This document shows, one piece after another, positions 1-6,169 of a DNA stretch of 6,169 bases. The DNA lies in assembly GCA_016209155.1 (NCBI GenBank), contig JACQWU010000006.1:1-6169 (forward strand), written 5' to 3'. Both the position numbers and the translations under genes were made by a program. The notes beneath the pieces are model-generated. The model was not told the DNA's origin, searched no databases, and saw only the letters and a program-made list of their open reading frames with translations. Source of the stretch: Candidatus Desantisiibacteriota bacterium (GTDB lineage: Bacteria > JACRDZ01). Each line of letters begins with the position of its first letter. The stretch's first letter is position 1.

Positions 1-157
1 CAAAAGCAAGTATTATGTATTATATCATAGACCTATATTAAGTCAAGTAATATTTTTATATAATTTTATTGTGATGTATAAAAATGTTATTTTATGAGCT
101 TTTCGTGGTAGGCTTAATTATTTCGAAGTGATATTTTGTTGACCATAATGATATTCT

Positions 158-592
158 ATGAAAATCCATGTTAAAACACGACATTATTCCGGAAAAACTC
201 TTAAAACTTATGCTTTATGGTCCCGACAATTCCAGAAGTTCTTTAAAAATAAACCACCTCATGAGTTATCTTCAACTTATGTGAAAGCATACCTTACCTA
301 TCTTGCTGTAAACTGCCATGTCGCTGCCTCGACTCAGAATCAAGCTTTCAATGCTTTGCTATTCCTTTTTCGACATGCTCTCAAAAAAGATTTCGGCGAT
401 TACCGTGATGTACCTCGGGTTACATCCCACACCTTCCGGCACAGTTTTGCCACTCATCTTTTGCAGGCAAATTACGATATCCGGACGATTCAGGAGCTTC
501 TCGGTCATAGTGATATAAAGACCACGATGATCTATACTCACTGCGTACCGAGCAAGACAATAAAAGAGATCAAAAGTCCGTTGGATTTTTAA
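158..592 (+). pseudogene. Internally deleted integron-type tyrosine recombinase (integrase remnant)
   Basis: The 144-residue product has two halves of an integron/phage-type tyrosine recombinase. Residues 1-80 match the N-terminal SAM-like core-binding domain (RHYS near residue 8, then [18 protein letters not shown] at 56-73, a pattern typical of integron integrases). Residues 88-128 match the end of the catalytic domain: box II HTFRH (H91, R94), LLGH (H117) and the nucleophile region MIYTH (Y126). The family is usually over 300 residues. The stretch between, which should carry the box I arginine, the catalytic lysine and the integron-specific helix, is absent; the halves meet in frame near residues 81-89 (about nt 398-424). 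No Shine-Dalgarno lies before the ATG, and an in-frame TGA (149-151) closes the frame just upstream, so a few N-terminal residues may also be lost. Known members recombine attI and attC sites; this product should be inactive. Family assignment is secure. Whether it is a decayed gene or an expressed mini-protein is inference. Confidence 0.85.
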
Positions 593-656
593 TGAAACTT
601 CATAACATTAATCAATTCATTATTTAAGTAATAATAAATTTAAAGATAAAAAAACA

Positions 657-685
657 TTGATTTTTTATTAATCTTATTGTATAAT
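657..685 (+). promoter_or_regulatory. Sigma70-type promoter for the AAA ATPase gene
   Basis: A TTGATT box (657-662, four of six bases of the -35 consensus) is separated by exactly 17 bases from a perfect TATAAT (680-685). Transcription would start near 692, leaving a leader of about 26 bases before the ATG at 718. The region is very AT-rich, so chance matches are common, but the spacing, the perfect -10 box and the position make this a good candidate. Confidence 0.6.
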
Positions 686-705
686 TTCAATGTAATTTGA
701 TTAAT

Positions 706-710
706 AAGGA
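706..710 (+). promoter_or_regulatory. Ribosome binding site that sets the ATPase start
   Basis: AAGGA lies seven bases before the ATG at 718. The frame can be extended to a TTG at 697, but that codon is only 12 bases past the -10 box and has no Shine-Dalgarno, and the AAGGA would then fall inside the coding region. The ATG at 718 is therefore preferred. Confidence 0.7.
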
Positions 711-717
711 TTTGATT

Positions 718-1980
718 ATGATTAATAGAGAAATTTTAAGCAAAATTTTACCATGGTTAGGTAAAGAGAAAATTTTAATATTAAAGGGCGCCAGGCAGGT
801 TGGTAAAACAACGATTTTAAATAAAATAAAAGAAGAAGTTATTAAAAAAAATCCGGATGCGATTGTAGTTTATTTATCAGCCGATGATATTGAAAATCAG
901 CCGGTATTTTCTTCTTCTTTAAGTTTGGAGTTATATCTAAAACAGCTTTATAAGTTTCCTGAAAAATATATTTATTTATTGATAGATGAATTTCAGTATA
1001 TCAATCAAGCAGGTTTGTTTTTAAAAAATGTTTTTGATAAATATAAAACCAATATGCAGTTAATTGTTAGTGGTTCAAGTTCACTTGAAATAACAAAAAA
1101 TATAGAATTTTTGACCGGACGAGCGATAGATTTTAAAATTGAAAGAGTTAGTTTTAAAGAATTTTTTGATTATATTAATAATACAAAAACAGAACGTATA
1201 CCTATTGATAATTATCAAAAAATAGAATTATTTTGTAAAACTTTTTTTTTAAAAATAGAACCATTGTTTAAGGAATATTTAATATATGGGGGATATCCGG
1301 AAGTATTAATTACTGAGGGGATAGAAAATAAAAAGATCATATTAAGCTCTATTATTAAAACGTATATAGAAAAAGATATTGTGAATTTTTTAAAGATAGA
1401 AAATGTATCCGGATTCAATAATTTAGTTAAAGCATTAGCATCTCAGATTGGTAATCTGGTTAATATTAGTGAGTTATCAAATACTGTAAAAGTATCAATA
1501 AATACATTAAATAAATATTTGGATATTTTAACTGGTACATATATTTTTAATTTTGTTACTCCTTATACTCACAATATAAGGAACGAAATAAGTAAAATGC
1601 CAAAAGTTTATGTTTTGGATTCAGGAATTAGAAATTATTTATTACGAATTTTTGAATTTGTGGATTTTTCTTATGGCAGTGTCATCGAAAATTTTGTATA
1701 CTTAACCATGCTATCTCAATATGAAAAAGAATACATACATTTTTATCGAACAATTTCAGGTTCAGAAATTGATTTTGTTATTGAAGAGGAAAATAATAGG
1801 ATTATACTTTGTGAGGTAAAATATGTTTCCCGTGCGAATACTCCACTGGCAATTAGAAATTTATCTAAAAAATATCCTGAAAAGATATACAAAGAAATAA
1901 TTATTACAAAAGATTTAATGAAAAAAGATGAAAATGTTTATTTTATTCCGGCATTAATATTACCATTTGTTAAGCTTTAA
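718..1980 (+). CDS. AAA_14 / DUF4143 family ATPase (stand-alone P-loop ATPase with C-terminal nuclease-like fold)
   Basis: From the ATG at 718 the protein has 420 residues, a usual length for the family. The N-terminal AAA domain has Walker A GARQVGKT (24-31), Walker B YLLIDEF (86-92, D90 and E91), a sensor-like IVSGSSS (116-122) and a TGR motif (133-135) that may hold an arginine finger. A middle region (about 187-285) resembles a winged-helix/DUF4143 segment. The end has a PD-(D/E)XK-like pattern: E324 in VIENF, D352 in GSEIDFV, and E366 and K368 in CEVKY. There is no signal peptide or obvious membrane segment, so it should be cytoplasmic. ATP binding is well supported, but the cellular role of this family is not established; members are often patchily distributed and multicopy, and nuclease activity of the C-terminus is only inferred. 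The gene is far more AT-rich than typA and sits next to an integrase remnant, which suggests horizontal acquisition. It has its own promoter, and 56 bases separate it from typA. Confidence 0.9.
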   Translation: MINREILSKILPWLGKEKILILKGARQVGKTTILNKIKEEVIKKNPDAIVVYLSADDIENQPVFSSSLSLELYLKQLYKFPEKYIYLLIDEFQYINQAGLFLKNVFDKYKTNMQLIVSGSSSLEITKNIEFLTGRAIDFKIERVSFKEFFDYINNTKTERIPIDNYQKIELFCKTFFLKIEPLFKEYLIYGGYPEVLITEGIENKKIILSSIIKTYIEKDIVNFLKIENVSGFNNLVKALASQIGNLVNISELSNTVKVSINTLNKYLDILTGTYIFNFVTPYTHNIRNEISKMPKVYVLDSGIRNYLLRIFEFVDFSYGSVIENFVYLTMLSQYEKEYIHFYRTISGSEIDFVIEEENNRIILCEVKYVSRANTPLAIRNLSKKYPEKIYKEIIITKDLMKKDENVYFIPALILPFVKL

Positions 1981-2025
1981 GGTGGATTTAGAGGTACAGA
2001 CTATTAAAATTATTTTTCAAATGAA

Positions 2026-2033
2026 AGAGAGGA
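2026..2033 (+). promoter_or_regulatory. Ribosome binding site of typA
   Basis: The purine-rich AGAGAGGA is followed by three bases and then the ATG at 2037, a slightly short spacing. The protein begins in the usual TypA way (charged residues, then [16 protein letters not shown]), which supports this start. I found no convincing promoter or terminator in 1981-2036; TAAAAT at 2005-2010 resembles a -10 box but has no -35 partner. Confidence 0.55.
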
Positions 2034-2036
2034 TTT

Positions 2037-3848
2037 ATGAAGCGCGAGAATATAAGAAATATTGCAATTATTGCCCATGTTGACCATGGCAAAACAACCC
2101 TGGTCGATTGGATGCTGAAACAGGCAGGGATATTCCGTTTAAATGAAAAAGTTCAGGAGAGAGTTATGGACAGTAATGATCTTGAACGGGAGAGAGGAAT
2201 TACAATAATGGCAAAAAATACTGCCATTCAATATAACGATGTAAAAATAAATATCGTTGATACTCCTGGACATTCGGATTTTGGCGGTGAAGTTGAAAGA
2301 ACATTGAAAATGGTTGATGGAGTGCTGCTTCTCGTGGATGCATCTGAAGGGCCTCTTCCTCAGACAAGATTTGTTTTAAAAAAGGCTCTGGAATTGAAGT
2401 TACAGCCTATCCTTGTTATAAACAAAATTGACAGACCTGATGCAAGAATAAAAGATGTTGTAAATGAAGTTTATGATCTTTTTATTGATCTTGATGCAAC
2501 GGATGAACAGCTTGAATTTCCGATTATTTATACAATAGCTAAAAAAGGAATTGCTAAATTAAATATGGATGAAGAGTCTAAAGATTTAAAACCACTTTTT
2601 GACCTCATTTTAAGCACAATTCCTGCGCCTCTTGGAGATATTGACGGAATACTGCAGATTCTGGTTACGAATATTGATTATAGTGATTATGTGGGCAGGC
2701 TCGCTATTGGCAGAATTTTTTCCGGTAAAGTAAAAATCGGCGATCAGGTTACAATGATACATGGCGAAGATAAAGTTGCAAGAACAAAAATAACTTCAAT
2801 GTTTGTGTTTCAGGGATTAGAAAGAATAGATATTAAAGAGGCTTCAATGGGAGATATTATTGCGCTTTCCGGTATAGAAGGAATAAATATCGGAGATACT
2901 ATCACAAGTCCTGATACGCCAAAACCTCTGCCGAGAATAGTGGTTGATGAACCGACAATATCGATGGTATTTTCTGTAAATACATCTCCTTTTTCAGGAA
3001 GAGAAGGTAAATATGTGACATCAAGAAATATAAGAGACCGCCTTGAAAAGGAACTCCTTTATAATGTTGCCATAAAAGTGGATTTTGAAAAGACAGAATC
3101 ATTTAAAGTTATGGGACGAGGTGAGCTTCAGCTTGCTATTATCATAGAGATGATGAGAAGAGAAGGATATGAGCTTTCAGTATCAATGCCTGAGACAATA
3201 ACTAAAAAAATTGATGGTGTTGTGCATGAACCTATGGAGCTTCTTGTGATTGATATTCCTGAGGAGTTCATCGGGGTTGTAACTCAGCAGGTCGGGATGA
3301 AAAAGGGAAAGATGACGAAAATGCTTAATAACGGTCATGGCAGAGTAAGACTTGAATTTAGAATCCCTTCCAGAGGGTTAATCGGATTCAGATCTCAGTT
3401 TTTGACCGATACAAAAGGGACAGGACTTTTAAATCATATATTTGACGGATATGAGAAATGGCATGGACCGATGACAAAAAGACAAACCGGAGCGCTTGTT
3501 TCCGACCGTTCAGGAAGTTCAACTCCTTTCGCAATTTTTCACCTTCAGCCAAGAGGTATAATTTTCATCAGCGAAAATACCGAGGTTTATGAAGGAATGA
3601 TAGTAGGGGAGAATTCAAGAGATAATGATATGGATGTTAACATTACCAAAGGCAAAAAGCTTACAAATATGCGTGCCGCTACAGCGGATGATGCTCTTCA
3701 GCTTATACCGCCTAAAATATTAAATCTTGACCAGGCTATTGAATTTATCAAGGAAGATGAATTGGTTGAAGTAACTCCAAAGTCCATAAGAATGAGAAAA
3801 AGAGTCCTCGAATGCGGTAAAAGACCAAAAAGAGAAAAGGAAGAATGA
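2037..3848 (+). CDS. typA: Ribosome-associated translational GTPase TypA/BipA
   Basis: TypA/BipA is an EF-G-like GTPase that binds the 70S ribosome and helps 50S assembly and translation under stress or low temperature. The 603 residues match the family's usual length of about 600. The G domain has G1 AHVDHGKTT (13-21), G2 RGIT (53-56), G3 DTPGH (75-79) and G4 NKID (129-132). The G5 position reads TIAKK (166-170), where most members have a Ser-Ala pair, so the Ser is replaced by Ile. A beta-barrel domain II follows (about 205-295), then EF-G III-like and V-like domains (about 300-475; MGRGELQL lies in domain III). The BipA-specific C-terminal domain includes [10 protein letters not shown] and the RQTGALVS and DDALQL regions. 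The tail [19 protein letters not shown] is basic, as expected. The TGA stop overlaps the first heptamer of the downstream repeat. Identification is nearly certain; loss of GTPase function is not implied by the G5 change. Confidence 0.98.
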   Translation: MKRENIRNIAIIAHVDHGKTTLVDWMLKQAGIFRLNEKVQERVMDSNDLERERGITIMAKNTAIQYNDVKINIVDTPGHSDFGGEVERTLKMVDGVLLLVDASEGPLPQTRFVLKKALELKLQPILVINKIDRPDARIKDVVNEVYDLFIDLDATDEQLEFPIIYTIAKKGIAKLNMDEESKDLKPLFDLILSTIPAPLGDIDGILQILVTNIDYSDYVGRLAIGRIFSGKVKIGDQVTMIHGEDKVARTKITSMFVFQGLERIDIKEASMGDIIALSGIEGINIGDTITSPDTPKPLPRIVVDEPTISMVFSVNTSPFSGREGKYVTSRNIRDRLEKELLYNVAIKVDFEKTESFKVMGRGELQLAIIIEMMRREGYELSVSMPETITKKIDGVVHEPMELLVIDIPEEFIGVVTQQVGMKKGKMTKMLNNGHGRVRLEFRIPSRGLIGFRSQFLTDTKGTGLLNHIFDGYEKWHGPMTKRQTGALVSDRSGSSTPFAIFHLQPRGIIFISENTEVYEGMIVGENSRDNDMDVNITKGKKLTNMRAATADDALQLIPPKILNLDQAIEFIKEDELVEVTPKSIRMRKRVLECGKRPKREKEE

Positions 3849-3930
3849 TGAGTGATGAGCAATGGGCAATGGGCAATGAGTGATGAGCAATGAGTGATGA
3901 GTGTTTTAACTCGTTGCTCATTACTCATTG
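3846..3930 (+). repeat. Heptamer short tandem repeat: eight direct and three inverted units
   Basis: Eight contiguous 7-base units fill 3846-3901: TGATGAG twice, CAATGGG twice, then CAATGAG, TGATGAG, CAATGAG and TGATGAG, fitting the pattern YRATGRG. After a short spacer (3902-3909) three units appear inverted at 3910-3930: CTCGTTG, CTCATTA and CTCATTG. The first direct unit contains the typA stop codon. Heptameric short tandem repeats of this general kind are known in other bacteria (for example the STRR elements of filamentous cyanobacteria). No open reading frame in the tract is credible. Confidence 0.9.
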
Positions 3931-3937
3931 CTTTTTT
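3873..3937 (+). terminator. Rho-independent terminator or attenuator hairpin made from the heptamers
   Basis: Bases 3873-3895 can pair with 3909-3931 in a 23-pair stem that I read as containing two G-T wobbles, with a loop of 13 bases (3896-3908). T6 follows at 3932-3937. Because the sequence is periodic, a second register is possible: 3886-3901 with 3917-3932, 16 pairs, one wobble, loop 15. Either form ends directly at the T run, the layout of an intrinsic terminator for typA. The stem is long and modest in G+C, and the next gene's Shine-Dalgarno starts three bases after the T run. This leaves no room for a promoter downstream of the hairpin, so partial read-through (attenuation) is as likely as full termination. 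It works on the + strand only; no matching A run lies on the left side. Confidence 0.7.
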
Positions 3938-3940
3938 CAT

Positions 3941-3946
3941 AAGGAG
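3941..3946 (+). promoter_or_regulatory. Ribosome binding site that sets the HD-GYP start
   Basis: A strong AAGGAG lies six bases before the ATG at 3953. The frame is open back to an ATG at 3890, but that one lies inside the heptamer tract, lacks a ribosome binding site and would add 21 residues encoded by the hairpin. The site could be affected by folding of the adjacent hairpin. Confidence 0.8.
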
Positions 3947-3952
3947 AAAATT

Positions 3953-5617
3953 ATGGAAAAATATAATATTTCCGAAAATCCTGAGGCAAACAGACTTATT
4001 AATAATGTTGCGGAAGAGCTTAGAGTTTTTTCAGATGGATTGATTGGCCGTATCAATAAGCTTACAAGTATTGGGATAGCTCTTTCATCGGAAAAACATG
4101 TTCCAAGACTTCTTGAGATGATAGTCAATTTTGCCCGTGAATTTACAAATGCTGAAGGAGGTACACTATATACAGTTTCTTCTGACCGGAAATCACTCAC
4201 ATTTGAGATTTTGCAAAATACCAAATTAAACGTTCATATGGGAGGAACAGCCGGAGAGATAACATGGCCTCCTGTACAGCTTTACGAAAAAGACAGCAAA
4301 GAGAATTTTCATAATGTTTCCGCGTATGTGGCTTTGACAGGAAAAACAGTTAATATCCCTGATGTGTATGATGTTAAAGGATATGATTTTTCTGGTACGC
4401 GAATGTTTGATGAAAAAAACAGCTACCGTTCAAAATCTATGCTTGTAGTACCTTTAAAAGACCACGAGAATGAAATTATCGGTGTGCTTCAGCTTTTAAA
4501 TGCAAAGAGTTTTGTCGATGAAAGAATAGTTAAATTTTCTCCGGAAGCAGAGACGATTATTCTGTCTCTTGCTTCGCAGGCCGCTGTAACGCTTACTCAA
4601 AATGAATTAATTCATGATCTGGAAAAATTATTTGCATCAGTAATAAGGACAATAGCAAAAGCAATAGATGAAAAATCTCCGTATACAGCAGGGCATATAA
4701 AAAGAGTTACTTCGATTGCAATGACGATTGCAAATAAAATAAATGAAAAAACAACTGGACCTTTTGCGAATATTAAATTATCTGATGATGAATTAAAAGA
4801 ATTGCAAACTGCCGCATGGATGCATGATATGGGGAAGATTACCACTCCTGAACATATTATAGACAAAGCGACAAAACTTGAGAAAGTATATGATAGATCA
4901 TGCGAAATACGGGTGCGTTTTGAAGTGCTGAGGAATATGGAACATCTTAAATTTTTAAATGATAAATTATCTTTGCTGGAAAAATACAAACTTAATGATA
5001 TTCCTGCATGTGAAGCAGTATATAAAGAAAAAATAAATAAAATAAATGATGATTTGGAATTTATCCTTAGGACTAATGTAGGCGGGGAATTTTTAAGTCC
5101 CGAGAAAGAAGAAAGATTAAGAAACATCGCAAAAATAAAATGGATATGTAATGGTGAAGAGAAAACTATTCTTACGTATGAAGAATTATACAATTTATCT
5201 ATATCGCGCGGAACATTGACAAAGGAGGAAAAAGAAAAAATGCAGGATCATGTCCGCGTAACAGAAGTTATGCTGAATGAACTCCCGTTCCCGTCTAAAC
5301 TTAAGAATGTCCCAAAAATTGCCAGTGCTGATCATGCAACACTTACAGGGACAGGCTACCATAAACATTTAAAAGCCGAGGAAATTCCTCTCCAGGCAAG
5401 GATACTCGCTCTCGCTGATATTTTCGAAGCCCTTTCTTCACGCGACCGTCCCTATAAAAAAGGAAAAACAATAAGCGAAGTAAAAAAAATTCTGGAATTT
5501 ATGGTAAAAGATAAACACATAGACAAAGACCTTTATGATTTGTTTATAAATGATGAGATATTTAAGGAATATGTTAAAGCCGAGTTTTTACCGGAACAGA
5601 TAGATGTGCCTATTTAA
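3953..5617 (+). CDS. GAF domain + variant HD-GYP phosphohydrolase (cyclic-di-GMP phosphodiesterase superfamily)
   Basis: The 554-residue protein (start at 3953, set by AAGGAG) has a short helical N-terminus, then a GAF sensor domain at about 45-215 (AEGGTLYTV near 68-75; SMLVVPLKD at 162-170; IIGVLQLLNA at 175-184). A linker helix leads to an HD-GYP domain from about 225. Visible residues are H248 (YTAGHIKRV), the HD pair H291/D292 with K295 (MHDMGK), H433 (MQDHVRV), D460/H461 where the family has HH, and D489 (ALADIFEAL) before RPYKKGK (499-505). The signature is degenerate: HHE reads DHA and GYP reads GYH. About 110 residues (311-420), mostly charged helix, are inserted between the HD motif and the LTKEE helix. 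HD-GYP enzymes hydrolyse cyclic-di-GMP at a two- or three-metal centre; most ligands remain, so some activity is possible. No membrane segment is seen, so it is probably cytoplasmic with GAF as input. It shares a likely transcript with the next gene, 24 bases on. Confidence 0.93.
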   Translation: MEKYNISENPEANRLINNVAEELRVFSDGLIGRINKLTSIGIALSSEKHVPRLLEMIVNFAREFTNAEGGTLYTVSSDRKSLTFEILQNTKLNVHMGGTAGEITWPPVQLYEKDSKENFHNVSAYVALTGKTVNIPDVYDVKGYDFSGTRMFDEKNSYRSKSMLVVPLKDHENEIIGVLQLLNAKSFVDERIVKFSPEAETIILSLASQAAVTLTQNELIHDLEKLFASVIRTIAKAIDEKSPYTAGHIKRVTSIAMTIANKINEKTTGPFANIKLSDDELKELQTAAWMHDMGKITTPEHIIDKATKLEKVYDRSCEIRVRFEVLRNMEHLKFLNDKLSLLEKYKLNDIPACEAVYKEKINKINDDLEFILRTNVGGEFLSPEKEERLRNIAKIKWICNGEEKTILTYEELYNLSISRGTLTKEEKEKMQDHVRVTEVMLNELPFPSKLKNVPKIASADHATLTGTGYHKHLKAEEIPLQARILALADIFEALSSRDRPYKKGKTISEVKKILEFMVKDKHIDKDLYDLFINDEIFKEYVKAEFLPEQIDVPI

Positions 5618-5641
5618 ATCAAAGAAATTGGAGTGAATTTT

Positions 5642-6169
5642 GTGCAGTTTCCAGGCTTTTTTACAGGTAAATATAATAATTTAGAAGTACCTAAAATTCC
5701 ACCTGATTGGCGTATATTAATAACAGGTATTACATCAATCCACGGCTGGCCGATTTATAATAGATTGAAACAGCTTGTTCCCCAAAAGCAGCTTTTGGCA
5801 GTTCGTTCTCCTAAAATGGATATTCCCCGCGGGGAAAATATTCATCCCCTTTGTATTACCGATAATTTTGAGTTTAAGAAAATTAAGAATTCATTTAATC
5901 CAACTCATATTATTCATGGTGCCGGAGTTTGCGATTTAGATGCCTGCGAAGATCGTCCGGAATGGGCGCAGTCGATTAATAAAGGCGGCGCGCGTAATAT
6001 TGTGGATGTTTTTGGAGCATCCGCATATATTATGTTTTTAAGTTCCGATTTGGTTTTTTCAGGAACAAATCCGCCTCAAAATGGTTATTCAGAAAACCAT
6101 AAGGCGGATCCTGTGAGTGTAGTTGGAAAAACATTGTTTCAAGCTGAGCAGGAGATTACAAATGCTGAG
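5642..6169 (+). CDS. RmlD-like NAD(P)-binding sugar-nucleotide reductase relative, 3' end outside the window
   Basis: The frame opens with GTG at 5642, eight bases after GGAG (5630-5633), and runs 176 codons to the window edge with no stop. The product looks like an extended short-chain dehydrogenase of the dTDP-4-dehydrorhamnose reductase (RmlD) type. A Rossmann start RILITGITSIHG is at residues 24-35, HIIHGAGVCDLDACEDRP (89-106) matches the family's NAAAYTxVDxAE region, N113 is in SINKGGARNI, and FLSSDLVFSG (132-141) matches the ISTDYVFDG strand with its serine. The usual YxxxK is not conserved: the aligned site reads VVGKTL, with V161 for Tyr and L165 for Lys. The glycine motif is also altered (Gly-x-x-Ser-x-x-Gly). 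It may therefore bind a nucleotide sugar or cofactor without normal reductase chemistry. The family usually serves dTDP-rhamnose or surface-polysaccharide synthesis. An earlier GTG (5633) overlaps the ribosome binding site and is less likely. The superfamily is secure; the substrate is unknown. Confidence 0.85.
   Translation, partial: MQFPGFFTGKYNNLEVPKIPPDWRILITGITSIHGWPIYNRLKQLVPQKQLLAVRSPKMDIPRGENIHPLCITDNFEFKKIKNSFNPTHIIHGAGVCDLDACEDRPEWAQSINKGGARNIVDVFGASAYIMFLSSDLVFSGTNPPQNGYSENHKADPVSVVGKTLFQAEQEITNAE

Noticed and set aside
1-157. attI site, attC site or integrase promoter in the AT-rich leader before the integrase remnant
   Set aside because: I found no GTTRRRY core site on either strand and no attC-like inverted repeat. 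TATAAA at 77-82 has no good -35 partner.
629-675. A/T-only inverted repeat between the integrase remnant and the ATPase gene
   Set aside because: Such pairings are expected by chance in sequence this AT-rich, and there is no G+C stem that would make a terminator.
697-717. TTG start seven codons before the ATPase ATG
   Set aside because: The AAGGA site and the promoter position fit ATG 718; the TTG has no ribosome binding site.
3846-3930. CRISPR-like array
   Set aside because: The units are seven bases long and contiguous, with no spacers.
3698-3940. 80-codon reading frame on the minus strand over the typA end and the repeat
   Set aside because: Its N-terminus is only the translated heptamer repeat, and the rest is antisense to typA.
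3890-3952. A 21-codon N-terminal extension of the HD-GYP protein starting at ATG 3890
   Set aside because: It is encoded by the heptamer hairpin, has no ribosome binding site, and a strong AAGGAG precedes the ATG at 3953.
4612-5193. 193-codon reading frame on the minus strand inside the HD-GYP gene
   Set aside because: It lies antisense to well-conserved coding sequence, and its translation is rich in Ser, Phe and Ile with no recognisable domain.
5823-5836. Perfect 14-base palindrome TTCCCCGCGGGGAA
   Set aside because: It lies inside the RmlD-like coding frame, has no T run and only one copy, so chance is the simplest explanation.

Overview
The window comes from an AT-rich bacterial chromosome. 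It holds one near-universal housekeeping gene (typA/bipA) and a GAF/HD-GYP signalling gene. Those two families, together with an integron-type tyrosine recombinase remnant, fit a Gram-negative environmental lineage (Desulfobacterota, Nitrospirota or candidate-phylum type), but the sequence alone does not fix the taxonomy. All genes are on the + strand. Composition is patchy in hand-counted 60-base lines: about 45% G+C in the integrase remnant (421-480), 13-27% in the ATPase gene (1201-1260, 1441-1500), 35% in typA (3421-3480) and 55% in part of the last gene (5941-6000). This suggests the left third has a different history from the rest.

Left part (1-1980): an AT-rich leader is followed by a 144-codon integron-integrase-like gene. 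It joins the N-terminal core-binding domain directly to the last part of the catalytic domain, so box I and the middle of the enzyme are missing. Next is a very AT-rich stand-alone AAA ATPase of the AAA_14 + DUF4143 type. It has a clear sigma70-like promoter and ribosome binding site of its own. Together these look like an accessory insertion beside core genes.

Middle (2037-3937): a full-length TypA/BipA ribosome-associated GTPase. Its stop codon is the first unit of a tract of eight direct heptamers, followed by three inverted heptamers and a T6 run. The tract can fold into a long hairpin in at least two registers and looks like a terminator or attenuator built from a short tandem repeat. 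It ends three bases before the ribosome binding site of the next gene.

Right part (3953-6169): a GAF + HD-GYP protein, a probable sensor of the cyclic-di-GMP phosphodiesterase superfamily. It has a long insertion inside the HD-GYP domain and degenerate signature motifs. It is followed after 24 bases by the start of an RmlD-like sugar-nucleotide reductase relative. That last gene begins with GTG, runs off the window and appears to have lost the catalytic Tyr and Lys. The last two genes are probably co-transcribed. I see no complete, clearly new multi-gene system. The strongest leads are the heptamer hairpin, the collapsed integrase and the two enzymes with altered active-site motifs.
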